Of a stretch of 64,000 nt of DNA, positions 15,624 to 23,497 are shown in pieces; the stretch's first letter is position 1, and the number at the start of each line of letters is the position of its first letter. The DNA is taken from contig CAJOHO010000003.1 in assembly GCA_905234555.1 (NCBI GenBank), forward strand, positions 100,570 through 164,569, in the 5' to 3' direction. The stretch is from an uncultured Bacteroidaceae bacterium. GTDB taxonomy: Bacteria > Bacteroidota > Bacteroidia > Bacteroidales > Bacteroidaceae. The notes beneath the pieces are model-generated. The model worked only from the letters and a program-made list of their open reading frames with translations. It had not been told where the DNA came from and searched no databases. Position numbers and translations under genes: made by a program.

Positions 15624-16991
15624 TCAATGGATGGCCCAGAAGACTAGCATACCTACTGCCCAGGCTATGAGTACTCGCCAGAGTATTTTCCTGATGTACC
15701 AGCCTGCTCCGATATTCTCCACCTCGACGACTGCATGTCCTGCCAGCGTGCTGGAATAGAGCAGACAGCCACCGATGGCGCTGCAGAAGGAAAGCATCTG
15801 CCAATAGGTGCCGTTGAGGACGGTATCTGCCGTAGCATCCAAATCGAACATATTCATACCCGACATCACGAAGGGCACATTATCGACGAACATGGAGACA
15901 AAACCTGTGATTACACCATAGGCATAGACGTTGTGGACATATTGCGTCAGCCAGTTGCAGGCTGCATCGAGTGCGCCACATTCCTTCATCGCACCTACGC
16001 CAAGGGCAATACCTAAATAATAAAGGATAATCTGAATGCCCACGAACTCTGTGTTGTGGAGTCGTTCGCGTGTGACGAAGAGGACGTTTCCGTTCATTTT
16101 AAACGTGAAGACACCTTCGAGCAGCCAAATGAGTGCCAGCACACAGAGTGCGCCGATGAAGGGCTGGAAGTGGGTGACAGCGCTGAACGTAGGGATGAAC
16201 CATAGTCCCACGATGCCGACAAAAAGCATGACACCTTTCTGCCAGGGACGCAGGAAAGAGTCGTCGCCCTTGTAGCGGTGTAGGAAGGAGATTACTTCCA
16301 CTTTCCCATGAAGCATGGTGGAAAGGAGGAAGTTGAAAGCTGCAAGTGTGGCGATGGCAGGCAGGAAGAGTCCCTGCGAGAAGGCAGCCGGCGTCACCAC
16401 CTTATGCACCCAAAGCATCATGGATGACATATCGCCAATGACGGTAAAGGAGCCGCCCAGATGGGCAGCCACAAGTATGGCACTGGCATAGATGACCTTC
16501 TGATAGTGGCTGTTGACGATCTTGCTCATGATGCTGAGCATGAGGACCACAGCCGTCAGGTTATCCACATTTGCAGAAATGAAGAAAGTGAGCAGCGTAA
16601 GCACCCAGAGGAAGAGCTTGCTGCTGCGCATTCGCAGCCACGAGACAAGGGAATCGAAGACTCCGTTGTTGTTCATCACGCCCACGATGGTGTTGGTGGC
16701 AATAAGGAAGAGGATGACGTAACAGGCCTCAGCCACATAACGCATCATCAGGTTGTTGGCGACAAAATCGCCAATCGTTGCCTTCGACTCAGGGTCGCTC
16801 AGATAAGCTGCATATTCTGCAGGGTGCATGAGATTCACGAAATCGACGCCGCGAAAAACGTAGAGCACCCACACGATGACACCACTAAACATGGCAACAG
16901 CAGCACGGTTCAAGTGGTTTACCTGCATCGTGCTCATCAGCAGATATCCGGTCAGGAGTACTGCCACGATTGTCAGTGTCATCAACAACAT
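15624..16991 (-). CDS. nhaD: NhaD-type Na+/H+ antiporter
   Basis: A 455-residue integral membrane protein with about 11-12 hydrophobic helices and family motifs ISANVDNLTAVVLML, AHLGGSFTVIGD and FVDNVPFVMSGM, typical of the NhaD branch of the ion transporter superfamily. The frame extends upstream into the tRNA, but those residues are the complement of tRNA sequence. The start is ATG 16991 (MLLMTLTIV) or ATG 16982. ATG 16991 lies only two bases after the tRNA 3' end, so tRNA processing may release an essentially leaderless mRNA. Sodium export is known for the family. Confidence 0.87.
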   Translation of the reverse strand: MLLMTLTIVAVLLTGYLLMSTMQVNHLNRAAVAMFSGVIVWVLYVFRGVDFVNLMHPAEYAAYLSDPESKATIGDFVANNLMMRYVAEACYVILFLIATNTIVGVMNNNGVFDSLVSWLRMRSSKLFLWVLTLLTFFISANVDNLTAVVLMLSIMSKIVNSHYQKVIYASAILVAAHLGGSFTVIGDMSSMMLWVHKVVTPAAFSQGLFLPAIATLAAFNFLLSTMLHGKVEVISFLHRYKGDDSFLRPWQKGVMLFVGIVGLWFIPTFSAVTHFQPFIGALCVLALIWLLEGVFTFKMNGNVLFVTRERLHNTEFVGIQIILYYLGIALGVGAMKECGALDAACNWLTQYVHNVYAYGVITGFVSMFVDNVPFVMSGMNMFDLDATADTVLNGTYWQMLSFCSAIGGCLLYSSTLAGHAVVEVENIGAGWYIRKILWRVLIAWAVGMLVFWAIH

Positions 16992-16993
16992 AG

Positions 16994-17066
16994 AGCGGCA
17001 AGCGGGACTCGAACCCGTGACCCTCGGCTTGGGAAGCCGATGCTCTACCAACTGAGCTATTGCCGC
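16994..17066 (-). tRNA. tRNA-Gly (anticodon CCC)
   Basis: A 73-nt cloverleaf read on the reverse strand: acceptor GCGGCAA/TTGCCGC, D-arm AGCTCAGTTGGTAGAGC, anticodon loop TTCCCAA, T-arm with GGTTCGAGTCC. CCA is not encoded. It is transcribed with, and immediately upstream of, the antiporter gene. Confidence 0.96.
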
Positions 17067-17085
17067 AATTTTTACAAATCGACTG

Positions 17086-17093
17086 CAAAATTA
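17086..17093 (-). promoter_or_regulatory. -7 promoter element of tRNA-Gly and antiporter
   Basis: Reverse-strand TAATTTTG followed by C, 20 bp upstream of the tRNA 5' end. Confidence 0.65.
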
Positions 17094-17136
17094 GAAAGAA
17101 ATTCGTAAAAGAAGAAAGTATTTCAACTTTTTTTTG

Positions 17137-17144
17137 TAATTTTG
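17137..17144 (+). promoter_or_regulatory. -7 promoter element of recF
   Basis: TAATTTTG followed by C, 101 bp upstream of the recF ATG. It is divergent from the tRNA-Gly promoter 44 bp away. Confidence 0.6.
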
Positions 17145-17244
17145 CCAACAAATTTGCAAAAACCCGTGTTTTTTGCCTTTGAACGACGAAAAAGAAATAA
17201 ACTATCAACCCAAACTCAGAAACTCAAAAACTTAATAACTCAAT

Positions 17245-18360
17245 ATGTTCCTCAAATCGCTGACCATACTTAACTACAAGAACATCGCAGACGCCAACCT
17301 GCAGTTCTCGTCGAAAATCAACTGTTTCATCGGCAGCAACGGTGAAGGCAAGACCAATGTGCTCGACGCCATCTATTTCCTGTCGTTCACCAAAAGTGCC
17401 ACCAACGCCAACGACTCGCTCAACATCCGTCACGGCGAAGAACTCATGATGCTGCAAGGTACCTACGATCTGGAAGGTTCGTTGGAAGACATCAACTGCG
17501 GACTGAAGATTCACCAGAAGAAGGTGTTCCGTCGCAACCAGAAAGCGTATAAACGGATGGCTGACCACATCGGCCTGCTTCCGCTCATCATCGTTTCGCC
17601 CAACGACAGCGAACTCATTCTGGGTGGCAGCGAACTGCGACGCAAATTCATCGACAGCGTCATTGCCCAGTATAACCCCACTTATCTGCCCCTGCTTGCC
17701 CGCTACAACAAAGCCCTGCAACAGCGCAACGTGCTGCTTCGCCAATGCAGCGAAGCCTCTGCCCCACTCTCTTCCGATACGCTGGCTTCTATCGAAGTGC
17801 TGGAAGAGATGATGGCACAAAGCGGAGAACAGATCTATGCCGAACGCAACAAGTTTATCGAGGCATTCGGTCCTGTCTTCCAACAGTATTACGCAGAGAT
17901 CTCAGGCGGACACGAACAGGTAACGCTGACCTTCACCAGTCATTGCCAGCGCGGACCGCTGTTGGATGTCATCCGTCAGGGACGACAGAAAGAACTCATC
18001 TTGGGTTATAGTCTTCACGGCATCCATCGCGACGACCTCGACATGCAGCTTTCGGGACACCCCATCCGCTACGAAGCTTCGCAGGGACAGAGCAAGACCT
18101 ACCTCATCAGCCTGAAACTGGCTCAGTTCGACTTCCTGCTCAACACAGGCAGCCACACCACCCCGATCCTCTTGCTCGACGACATCTTCGACAAGCTGGA
18201 CACCAGCCGTGTGGAGAACATCGTCAACCTCGTTGCACGTCGTCACTTCGGCCAGATCTTCATCACCGACACCAACCGCGAACACCTCGACCGCATCCTC
18301 CAGCAATCGCCATCCGATTACAGGATATTTACCGTTAGGAATGGGGTGATAAATTCGTGA
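17245..18360 (+). CDS. recF: DNA replication and repair protein RecF
   Basis: SMC-like ATPase that helps load RecA at single-strand gaps. It has 371 residues, normal length. Walker A GSNGEGKT is at residues 30-37, the ABC signature region ASQGQSKTYLISLKLAQ near 278, and Walker B ILLLDDIFDKLD near 306. Bacteroidetes often place a DciA-like gene right after recF, but here that gene is at 58998. Downstream are direct repeats and the large hairpin. Confidence 0.96.
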   Translation: MFLKSLTILNYKNIADANLQFSSKINCFIGSNGEGKTNVLDAIYFLSFTKSATNANDSLNIRHGEELMMLQGTYDLEGSLEDINCGLKIHQKKVFRRNQKAYKRMADHIGLLPLIIVSPNDSELILGGSELRRKFIDSVIAQYNPTYLPLLARYNKALQQRNVLLRQCSEASAPLSSDTLASIEVLEEMMAQSGEQIYAERNKFIEAFGPVFQQYYAEISGGHEQVTLTFTSHCQRGPLLDVIRQGRQKELILGYSLHGIHRDDLDMQLSGHPIRYEASQGQSKTYLISLKLAQFDFLLNTGSHTTPILLLDDIFDKLDTSRVENIVNLVARRHFGQIFITDTNREHLDRILQQSPSDYRIFTVRNGVINS

Positions 18361-18368
18361 GAGTTTTA

Positions 18369-18420
18369 GGGAGATTCACTACGTGCTAAGTTCAAGGTTG
18401 GTGGGGGATTCACTGCGTGC
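18369..18420. repeat. Two direct copies of an 18-bp word
   Basis: GGGAGATTCACTACGTGC (18369-18386) and GGGGGATTCACTGCGTGC (18403-18420) differ at two positions. They lie between recF and the large hairpin. Confidence 0.75.
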
Positions 18421-18447
18421 ATCCCCTCGCTCCCGCGGGGTTCCTTG

Positions 18448-18598
18448 CAAACAACAACAAAACAAGAGAAAGGACGCTACGCTAAATTCTTTTCGCTTGT
18501 GTCCAGTCCTGTTTCATGCAAGCATGACCTGTTCTGGGCACAAACGAAAAGAACATCCCCCGTTGGGATGCTCCTTTCTCTTGTTTTGATGTTGTTTG
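18448..18598. repeat. 151-bp near-palindrome abutting tRNA-Ser
   Basis: The outer arms (CAAACAACAACAAAACAAGA... and its near-exact reverse complement ending GTTGTTTG) match over about 28 bp with one mismatch. The inner arms match again (TTCTTTTCG.TTGTG.CCAG) and close on CATGCAAGCATG. The right arm carries an extra small hairpin, CATCCCCCGTTGGGATG. The right end touches the tRNA discriminator base. No coding frame is convincing. It may be a miniature inverted-repeat element or a tRNA trailer structure. Confidence 0.75.
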
Positions 18599-18685
18599 CG
18601 GAAGGAGGGGGATTCGAACCCCCGGTACGGTAACCCGTACGTCAGTTTAGCAAACTGGTGGTTTCAGCCACTCACCCATCCTTCC
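18599..18685 (-). tRNA. tRNA-Ser (anticodon GCT)
   Basis: An 87-nt class II tRNA on the reverse strand. Acceptor GGAAGGA/TCCTTCC, anticodon loop TTGCTAA, long variable arm (GTACGGGTTACCGTAC) and T-arm GGTTCGAATCC are all visible. It decodes AGC/AGU. CCA is not encoded. Confidence 0.96.
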
Positions 18686-18928
18686 AGAAACCTAAGTTTC
18701 AATAGGGCTTTGCTGAAGTTAAACCTTCCATTTCATGGGTCCGTTTTCTCGCCATGACAATGCTCAAACAAGTTTGGTATTGTTCATTTGGCTTAACGAA
18801 AACGTTCCTTTAACAGAGAGCTTCTTTTCAAAAGCGGTGCAAAGGTAGGTGTATTTTTTGAACTATGCAAACTTTTTGAGGAAAAATGTACAGAATTTGT
18901 AGATAATTTTTCAAAAATGGGGTTCTCG
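18686..18928. other. 243-bp spacer with a 150-nt tRNA-Ser leader
   Basis: Apart from the promoter at 18840 I see no gene. The transcribed part upstream of the tRNA contains a small hairpin (GAAAC..GTTTC) next to the tRNA and only very short open frames. Confidence 0.4.
18840..18847 (-). promoter_or_regulatory. -7 promoter element of tRNA-Ser
   Basis: Reverse-strand TACCTTTG followed by C, about 155 bp upstream of the tRNA 5' end. Confidence 0.5.
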
Positions 18929-19822
18929 TCAACATTTTATGTTCAAATCCTTGACAATCGCCGAGATTTCACCCATGGTTGTGATGCGAGCCGGAACGAG
19001 AGGCAGTCGGAGTTCGTTTTGGATGAGACCCATCGAGTTGAGCATGGCTTTCACGCCTGCTGGGTTGCCATCGACGAAGAGAAGTTTGAAGAGTTCGGTA
19101 AAACGATGATGGATATGACGGGCTGCGTCGTATTCGCCATGCAGAGCTAAGCGTACCATTCGGCTGAACTCTTTGGGCAGGGCATTTCCAATCACGCTGA
19201 TGACACCTACGGCTCCAAGGGTGATGAGAGGGAAAGTGATGCCGTCGTCGCCGCTGATCACATCAAAGCGTTCAGGTTTGTTCTTGATGATGTCGTCGAT
19301 TTGTGTGAAATTGCCGCTGGCTTCCTTGATTCCTACGATGTTTTCGCAGTCGTTTGCCAGACGGAGAGTGGTTTCGGCAGTCATGTTGACACCTACACGA
19401 CCTGGTACGTTATAAAGCACGACAGGCATGTCGGTAGATTGGGCAATGGTGCGGAAGTGCTGGTAGAGTCCTTCCTGCGAAGGTTTGTTGTAGTAAGGGC
19501 AGACGCTCAGCACACCGTCAATTCCTTTGAAGTCGCCTTGCTGGAGCTGACGCACCACTTCGGCTGTGTTGTTGCCGCCACATCCCATGAGGATGGGCAC
19601 TTTTCCGTTCACTTTCTCGACGATGAGATCCTTGATGCGTTGCTTCTCGTCGGCTGTGAGGCAAGGTGCCTCGCTGGTAGTGGCAAGAATGCAGAGGAAA
19701 TCGACTCCTCCCAGGAGTTGGTAGTCGAGTAACCGTCGGAGTGCTGTGTAATCAACTTCGCCTGTTGGCGTGAAGGGTGTGATGAGGGCAATTCCCAGCC
19801 CTTTGAACTTATGATAGACCAT
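18929..19822 (-). CDS. dapA: 4-hydroxy-tetrahydrodipicolinate synthase
   Basis: Condenses pyruvate with aspartate semialdehyde in lysine and diaminopimelate synthesis. The protein has 297 residues. The Schiff-base lysine lies in VGIKEASGN (about residue 166), the catalytic tyrosine in LYNVPGRVG (about 138), and the substrate threonines in ATTSEAP, where GTTGE is more usual. The start is ATG 19822, 34 nt downstream of the expected transcription start. It is monocistronic. Confidence 0.96.
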   Translation of the reverse strand: MVYHKFKGLGIALITPFTPTGEVDYTALRRLLDYQLLGGVDFLCILATTSEAPCLTADEKQRIKDLIVEKVNGKVPILMGCGGNNTAEVVRQLQQGDFKGIDGVLSVCPYYNKPSQEGLYQHFRTIAQSTDMPVVLYNVPGRVGVNMTAETTLRLANDCENIVGIKEASGNFTQIDDIIKNKPERFDVISGDDGITFPLITLGAVGVISVIGNALPKEFSRMVRLALHGEYDAARHIHHRFTELFKLLFVDGNPAGVKAMLNSMGLIQNELRLPLVPARITTMGEISAIVKDLNIKC

Positions 19823-19862
19823 GTAGGATTTAATTTTCGCGTTTTGTTTCTGAAATCGAGTG

Positions 19863-19870
19863 CAAAGGTA
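19863..19870 (-). promoter_or_regulatory. -7 promoter element of dapA
   Basis: Reverse-strand TACCTTTG followed by C. Confidence 0.65.
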
Positions 19871-19996
19871 GCTTATTTCTGCGGAAAATCAAAATAGATG
19901 CACCCGAAAATGACATTATAAGGCATATATTCCAACTTTATGCGCTGATTTTTATCATTTTAAGGCAAAAAATTTTTCTATTCATAACTTTTTTAC

Positions 19997-20004
19997 TAAC
20001 TTTG
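19997..20004 (+). promoter_or_regulatory. -7 promoter element of the HU gene
   Basis: CTAACTTTGCAC, a full consensus match. The predicted transcript starts near 20011 at the base of a stem (20012-20043), so the mRNA would carry a 5'-terminal hairpin. Confidence 0.7.
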
Positions 20005-20011
20005 CACCTCG

Positions 20012-20043
20012 ATTGGCGTTTGGGACATTCCTGAACGGCCAAT
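20012..20043 (+). promoter_or_regulatory. Hairpin at the 5' end of the HU mRNA
   Basis: ATTGGC(20012-20017) pairs with GCCAAT(20038-20043), and GTT with AAC after a one-base bulge. The stem would begin at or within a few bases of the transcription start, a position that can protect mRNAs from decay (inference). Confidence 0.45.
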
Positions 20044-20168
20044 TCAGTTTGCGCTTGACGGCAACCTCCTATACCTTATTAATATATATAGGGAGCGGCT
20101 CAAAGGCATACTTGAGAGAGAGTAAATGTATTACATCATAACAATTTTTTTAAAATATCATTATTATT

Positions 20169-20444
20169 ATGACTAAAGCAGACATCGTAAACGAAATCGC
20201 CGGCAAGACTGGCATCGACAAGCAGAGCATCCTCGTCACAGTGGAAGCTTTCATGGAAACAGTAAAAGGCTCACTCGCTAACAACGAAGACGTATTCCTT
20301 CGTGGTTTCGGTAGCTTCATCGTGAAGAAGCGTGCTCAGAAGACCGCTCGTAACATCAGCAAGAACACCACGCTCATCATTCCTGAGCACAACATCCCAG
20401 CTTTCAAGCCAGCTAAGGTGTTCATGGACCAGCTGAAGAAGTAA
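20169..20444 (+). CDS. hup: HU-family DNA-binding protein
   Basis: A 91-residue nucleoid protein that bends and compacts DNA as a dimer. It begins MTKADIVNEIAGKTG and has the beta-arm region GFGSFIVKKRAQKTARN, the normal HU layout. The arm reads NTTLIIPEHNIPAFKP, where many HU proteins have a GxxIxIPAxxVPxFKP pattern. It is followed by the tiny basic ribosomal-type gene and rng. Confidence 0.96.
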   Translation: MTKADIVNEIAGKTGIDKQSILVTVEAFMETVKGSLANNEDVFLRGFGSFIVKKRAQKTARNISKNTTLIIPEHNIPAFKPAKVFMDQLKK

Positions 20445-20561
20445 TACACTCAAGTCATACCGATTACCTTACGGGGTAATACACAGGTGATGCCAACGTG
20501 TAATACTGAGCCAACGGCATTGAGTATTCCTTTTATTTCAAACTATTAAATCTTTAGAATT

Positions 20562-20651
20562 ATGCCAAACGGTAAGAAGAAAAAAAGACACAAGATTTCT
20601 ACTCACAAGCGTAAGAAGAGACTGAGAAAGAATCGTCACAAGAGCAAGTAA
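20562..20651 (+). CDS. 29-residue basic protein, AURKAIP1/COX24 (mS38-like) type
   Basis: ATG to TAA encodes MPNGKKKKRHKISTHKRKKR and then LRKNRHKSK, with more than half Lys/Arg/His. Bacteroidetes genomes carry a near-identical short gene annotated with the AURKAIP1/COX24 domain, related to mitochondrial small-subunit protein mS38, so a ribosome-associated role is likely (family knowledge plus inference). It lies between HU and rng. A 16-bp perfect hairpin follows. Confidence 0.88.
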   Translation: MPNGKKKKRHKISTHKRKKRLRKNRHKSK

Positions 20652-20665
20652 GAGTGGAAACCAAA

Positions 20666-20708
20666 GGTTAAAAGTTAAAAGTGCTTCTTTAACTTTTAAC
20701 TTTTAACC
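20666..20708 (+). repeat. Perfect 16-bp hairpin of TTAAAAG words
   Basis: GGTTAAAAGTTAAAAG and its exact reverse complement are separated by 11 bases. It is built from the stutter word GTTAAAA. Its position before rng could give partial termination or an RNase processing site (inference). Confidence 0.7.
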
Positions 20709-20732
20709 TCTTCACTTCAAACTCACAAAGAA

Positions 20733-22307
20733 ATGACCAGCGAACTTATCATCGACGCCCAACCGAAAGCCGTCACGATAGCCCTGCTGGAAGACCAACG
20801 ACTGGTTGAATTCCAGCGCGAGGACAGTGATTCGAAATTCGGCGTAGGCAACATCTACGCTGCCAGGGTGAAGAAAATCATGCCAGCCCTGAACGCGTGC
20901 TTTGTCGAAGTCGGTCATGAACGCGAAGCATTTCTACACTACCAAGACTTAGGTATACAGTTTCTGTCGCTTGAGAAATACACCAAGCAAGTTATCAGCG
21001 ATCGCAAGCGGCTTGCACCTATGGACAAGCTGAAGCGTCAAGCAGATCTGCCCAAAGTGGGCGAAATTCAGAATATTCTGGAAGTTGGACAAGAGGTATT
21101 GGTTCAGATCACCAAAGAACCCATCTCCACGAAAGGTCCACGACTGACAGCAGAGATCTCGTTTCCAGGACGTTACTTGGTGCTCATTCCTTTCGACGAC
21201 AAAGTGTCAGTATCTTCCAAGATCAAGTCATCCGAAGAGCGTGCACGCCTCAAACAGCTCATCCAGAGCATCAAGCCCAAAGGGTTCGGCATCATCGTCC
21301 GTACTGTGGCTGAAGGAAAACGCGTGGCAGAGCTTGACAAGGAACTGACGATTCTCATGGAAAACTGGCGAGACTGTCTGACCCGGATGCAACAGGCCAC
21401 CGATTTGCCCATACTGGTTCACGAAGAGACCAGCCGAGCCGTATCGCTTCTGCGCGACCTCTTCAACCCCTCCTACGAAAGCATCCGCGTCAACGACCCT
21501 GACGTCTATCGAGAAGTACAAAAGTACGTATCGCTCATCGCTCCCGACCGCAAAGATATCGTCAAACTCTACAAGGGGAGCACGCCCATCTTCGACAACT
21601 ACAACATCTCGAAGCAGATAAAGTCGGGATTCGGCAAGACCGTCAGCCTGAAAAAAGGCGCTTACCTTATCATCGAACACACAGAAGCACTCCATGTGGT
21701 GGACGTGAACAGCGGAAACCGGAACAGAGGAGTGGAAGGTCAGGAGGCCAATGCGTTCGAAGTGAATATGGGAGCAGCAGAAGAACTGGCAAGGCAATTC
21801 CGACTGCGCGATATGGGCGGCATCATCGTCATCGACTTCATCGATATGGACACGGCGGAACACCGCCAGAAACTCTACGAACACATGACCGAACTGATGC
21901 GGGGCGACCGCGCAAGGCACAACATCCTGCCACTCTCGAAGTTCGGACTCATGCAAATCACACGACAGCGAGTGCGGCCAGCTATGGACGTAAATGTGGA
22001 AGAAAGCTGTCCCACCTGCGGAGGAAAGGGAACCATCAAGTCTTCGTTCCTTTTCACCGACTCGCTTGAGCGCAAGTTAGAGTATGCCTACAACAACCTT
22101 GGTGTGAAGAATCTTCGTCTCTACGTACACCCTTACGTCGCAGCCTACATCATGAAGGGAATCTTCTCGATCTACAGGAAGTGGCAAATGAAGTACGGAC
22201 TTGGGCTGAAGGTCATCCCCAGCCAGCAACTTGCCTTCCTACAATATCAGTTTACAGACAAGAAAGGCAACGAATTGCACATGCAGGAGGAAATTGACAC
22301 GAAGTAG
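20733..22307 (+). CDS. rng: Ribonuclease E/G family endoribonuclease
   Basis: Single-strand endoribonuclease for rRNA maturation and mRNA decay. It has 524 residues, nearer RNase G than RNase E because the long C-terminal scaffold is missing. An S1-like domain lies near 38-130. The DNase I-like catalytic core has metal aspartates in HVVDVNSGN (about 325) and IIVIDFIDM (about 368). The zinc-link CPTCGGKG is near 426. The terminator-like hairpin at 22377 closes the HU/mS38/rng group. Confidence 0.94.
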   Translation: MTSELIIDAQPKAVTIALLEDQRLVEFQREDSDSKFGVGNIYAARVKKIMPALNACFVEVGHEREAFLHYQDLGIQFLSLEKYTKQVISDRKRLAPMDKLKRQADLPKVGEIQNILEVGQEVLVQITKEPISTKGPRLTAEISFPGRYLVLIPFDDKVSVSSKIKSSEERARLKQLIQSIKPKGFGIIVRTVAEGKRVAELDKELTILMENWRDCLTRMQQATDLPILVHEETSRAVSLLRDLFNPSYESIRVNDPDVYREVQKYVSLIAPDRKDIVKLYKGSTPIFDNYNISKQIKSGFGKTVSLKKGAYLIIEHTEALHVVDVNSGNRNRGVEGQEANAFEVNMGAAEELARQFRLRDMGGIIVIDFIDMDTAEHRQKLYEHMTELMRGDRARHNILPLSKFGLMQITRQRVRPAMDVNVEESCPTCGGKGTIKSSFLFTDSLERKLEYAYNNLGVKNLRLYVHPYVAAYIMKGIFSIYRKWQMKYGLGLKVIPSQQLAFLQYQFTDKKGNELHMQEEIDTK

Positions 22308-22376
22308 CCCACCAGAGTGAACCGACTGACACACCCTGCGAAATGAACTATTCAAAACTCTTGAACCCTCTACACT

Positions 22377-22411
22377 AAGGGCGAACGGCAGGCACAACCT
22401 GCCTTCGCCTT
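22377..22411 (+). terminator. Hairpin terminator after rng
   Basis: AAGGGCGAACGGCAGG pairs with CCTGCCTTCGCCTT with two bulges and a 5-nt loop. The T-run is weak (TTTAGCATTT), so it may be a leaky terminator. Confidence 0.55.
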
Positions 22412-22437
22412 TAGCATTTAAAGAAAATCGTTCTACG

Positions 22438-22502
22438 TTATTCCGAAATTCCGTTATTCCGAGATTCCGAAATCGTAAATAGTAAATCGTCAAATCGTCA
22501 AT
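22438..22502. repeat. Intergenic stutter repeats before ruvX
   Basis: Four copies of ATTCCG words, then TAAATCGTCAAATCGTCAAT words run up to the TTG start codon of ruvX. The same attccg word is found at 4886-4930. Confidence 0.7.
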
Positions 22503-22506
22503 CCCC

Positions 22507-22923
22507 TTGGGACGTATCCTCGCCATCGACTACGGTAAGAAACGGACGGGCATCGCCGTCACAGACCCCTTGCAGATCATTGCTGGAGGCCTTTGCACCA
22601 TTCCTACCGTCGAACTCTTCGCCTTCCTGGAGAAATACCTGAACGACGAAGAAGTGGAAACCGTCGTGGTGGGACTTCCCCGTCAGACCAACGGGGCAGA
22701 TTCGGAGAACATGGTGCGCATCACACCTTTTGTCAACCGTCTGCGCAAACTCTACCCTGCCCTGCCCGTCGAGATGTACGACGAACGCTTCACCTCCGTG
22801 CTGGCTCATCGTGTCATGATCGACAGCGGCATCAATCGCAAAGCCCGTCAGAACAAGGCGCTGGTCGATAAGATAAGTGCCACCATCATCCTTGAAGACT
22901 ATTTAGAAAGCAAAAGAATATGA
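22507..22923 (+). CDS. ruvX: RuvX/YqgF Holliday-junction resolvase-like protein
   Basis: A 138-residue RNase H-fold protein linked to pre-16S rRNA processing and junction resolution. Motifs: ILAIDYGKKRTGIAVTDP at the N-terminus, VVVGLPRQTNG, and YDERFTS. The start is a TTG at 22507; no in-frame ATG or GTG precedes the conserved GRILAIDYG. The stutter repeat comes to within a few bases of the start. Its stop overlaps the def start in ATGA. Confidence 0.93.
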   Translation: MGRILAIDYGKKRTGIAVTDPLQIIAGGLCTIPTVELFAFLEKYLNDEEVETVVVGLPRQTNGADSENMVRITPFVNRLRKLYPALPVEMYDERFTSVLAHRVMIDSGINRKARQNKALVDKISATIILEDYLESKRI

Positions 22924-23477
22924 TTCTCCCTATGTACATCTTCGGACAGCCTGTGCTGCGCAAGCACGCCGAAGACATCCCGACTGACTATCCCAATCTC
23001 AAAGAACTCATCGCCAACATGTTCGAGACCCTGAAAGAGGCTGAGGGCGTCGGTTTGGCAGCACCACAGATTGGTCTGCCCATCCGCGTCGTGGTGGTTG
23101 ACCTCGACTGCGTCAGCGACGACGAACCGCAGTTCAAAGGTTACCTGCGTGCCTTCATCAACGGTCATATTGTGGAAGAAGGCGAAGAAATGAGCGACTT
23201 CGAAGAAGGTTGCCTTTCTGTTCCTGGCATCCACGAGAAGGTACGCCGTCCGTCTCGCGTACGCATCCAGTACCTCGATGCCGACCTTCAGCCCCACGAC
23301 GAATGGCTTGAAGGCTTTGAGGCACGTGTCATCCAGCACGAGTTCGACCACCTGGAAGGAAAGATGTTTGTTGACCGCCTCTCTCCCCTTCGCAAACAGC
23401 TCATTAAGAAAAAGCTCGTAGCGATGTCGAAGGGAAAATTTGCCTGCTCCTATAAGGCAAAACCCAACCACGCATAA
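22920..23477 (+). CDS. def: Peptide deformylase
   Basis: Removes the formyl group from nascent proteins; Fe2+/Zn2+ enzyme. It has 185 residues with all three motifs: GVGLAAPQIG, EGCLSVP (about 96) and QHEFDHLEG (about 139). It is translationally coupled to ruvX and followed after 20 bp by a TPR gene. Confidence 0.97.
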   Translation: MILPMYIFGQPVLRKHAEDIPTDYPNLKELIANMFETLKEAEGVGLAAPQIGLPIRVVVVDLDCVSDDEPQFKGYLRAFINGHIVEEGEEMSDFEEGCLSVPGIHEKVRRPSRVRIQYLDADLQPHDEWLEGFEARVIQHEFDHLEGKMFVDRLSPLRKQLIKKKLVAMSKGKFACSYKAKPNHA

Positions 23478-23497
23478 TTCACTTCCTACATCCCCTC

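Larger units (their letters stand above)
19823..20168. other. 346-bp divergent spacer between dapA and HU
   Basis: Holds the dapA promoter (19863), an AT-rich stretch, the HU promoter (19997) and the roughly 158-nt HU leader. No gene is seen. Confidence 0.7.

Noticed and set aside
16992..17051. N-terminal extension of the antiporter into tRNA-Gly
   Set aside because: The extra 20 residues are translated tRNA complement; conserved membrane protein sequence begins at 16991.
18448..18598. Insertion sequence with transposase
   Set aside because: No transposase frame is present; only an inverted-repeat structure remains.
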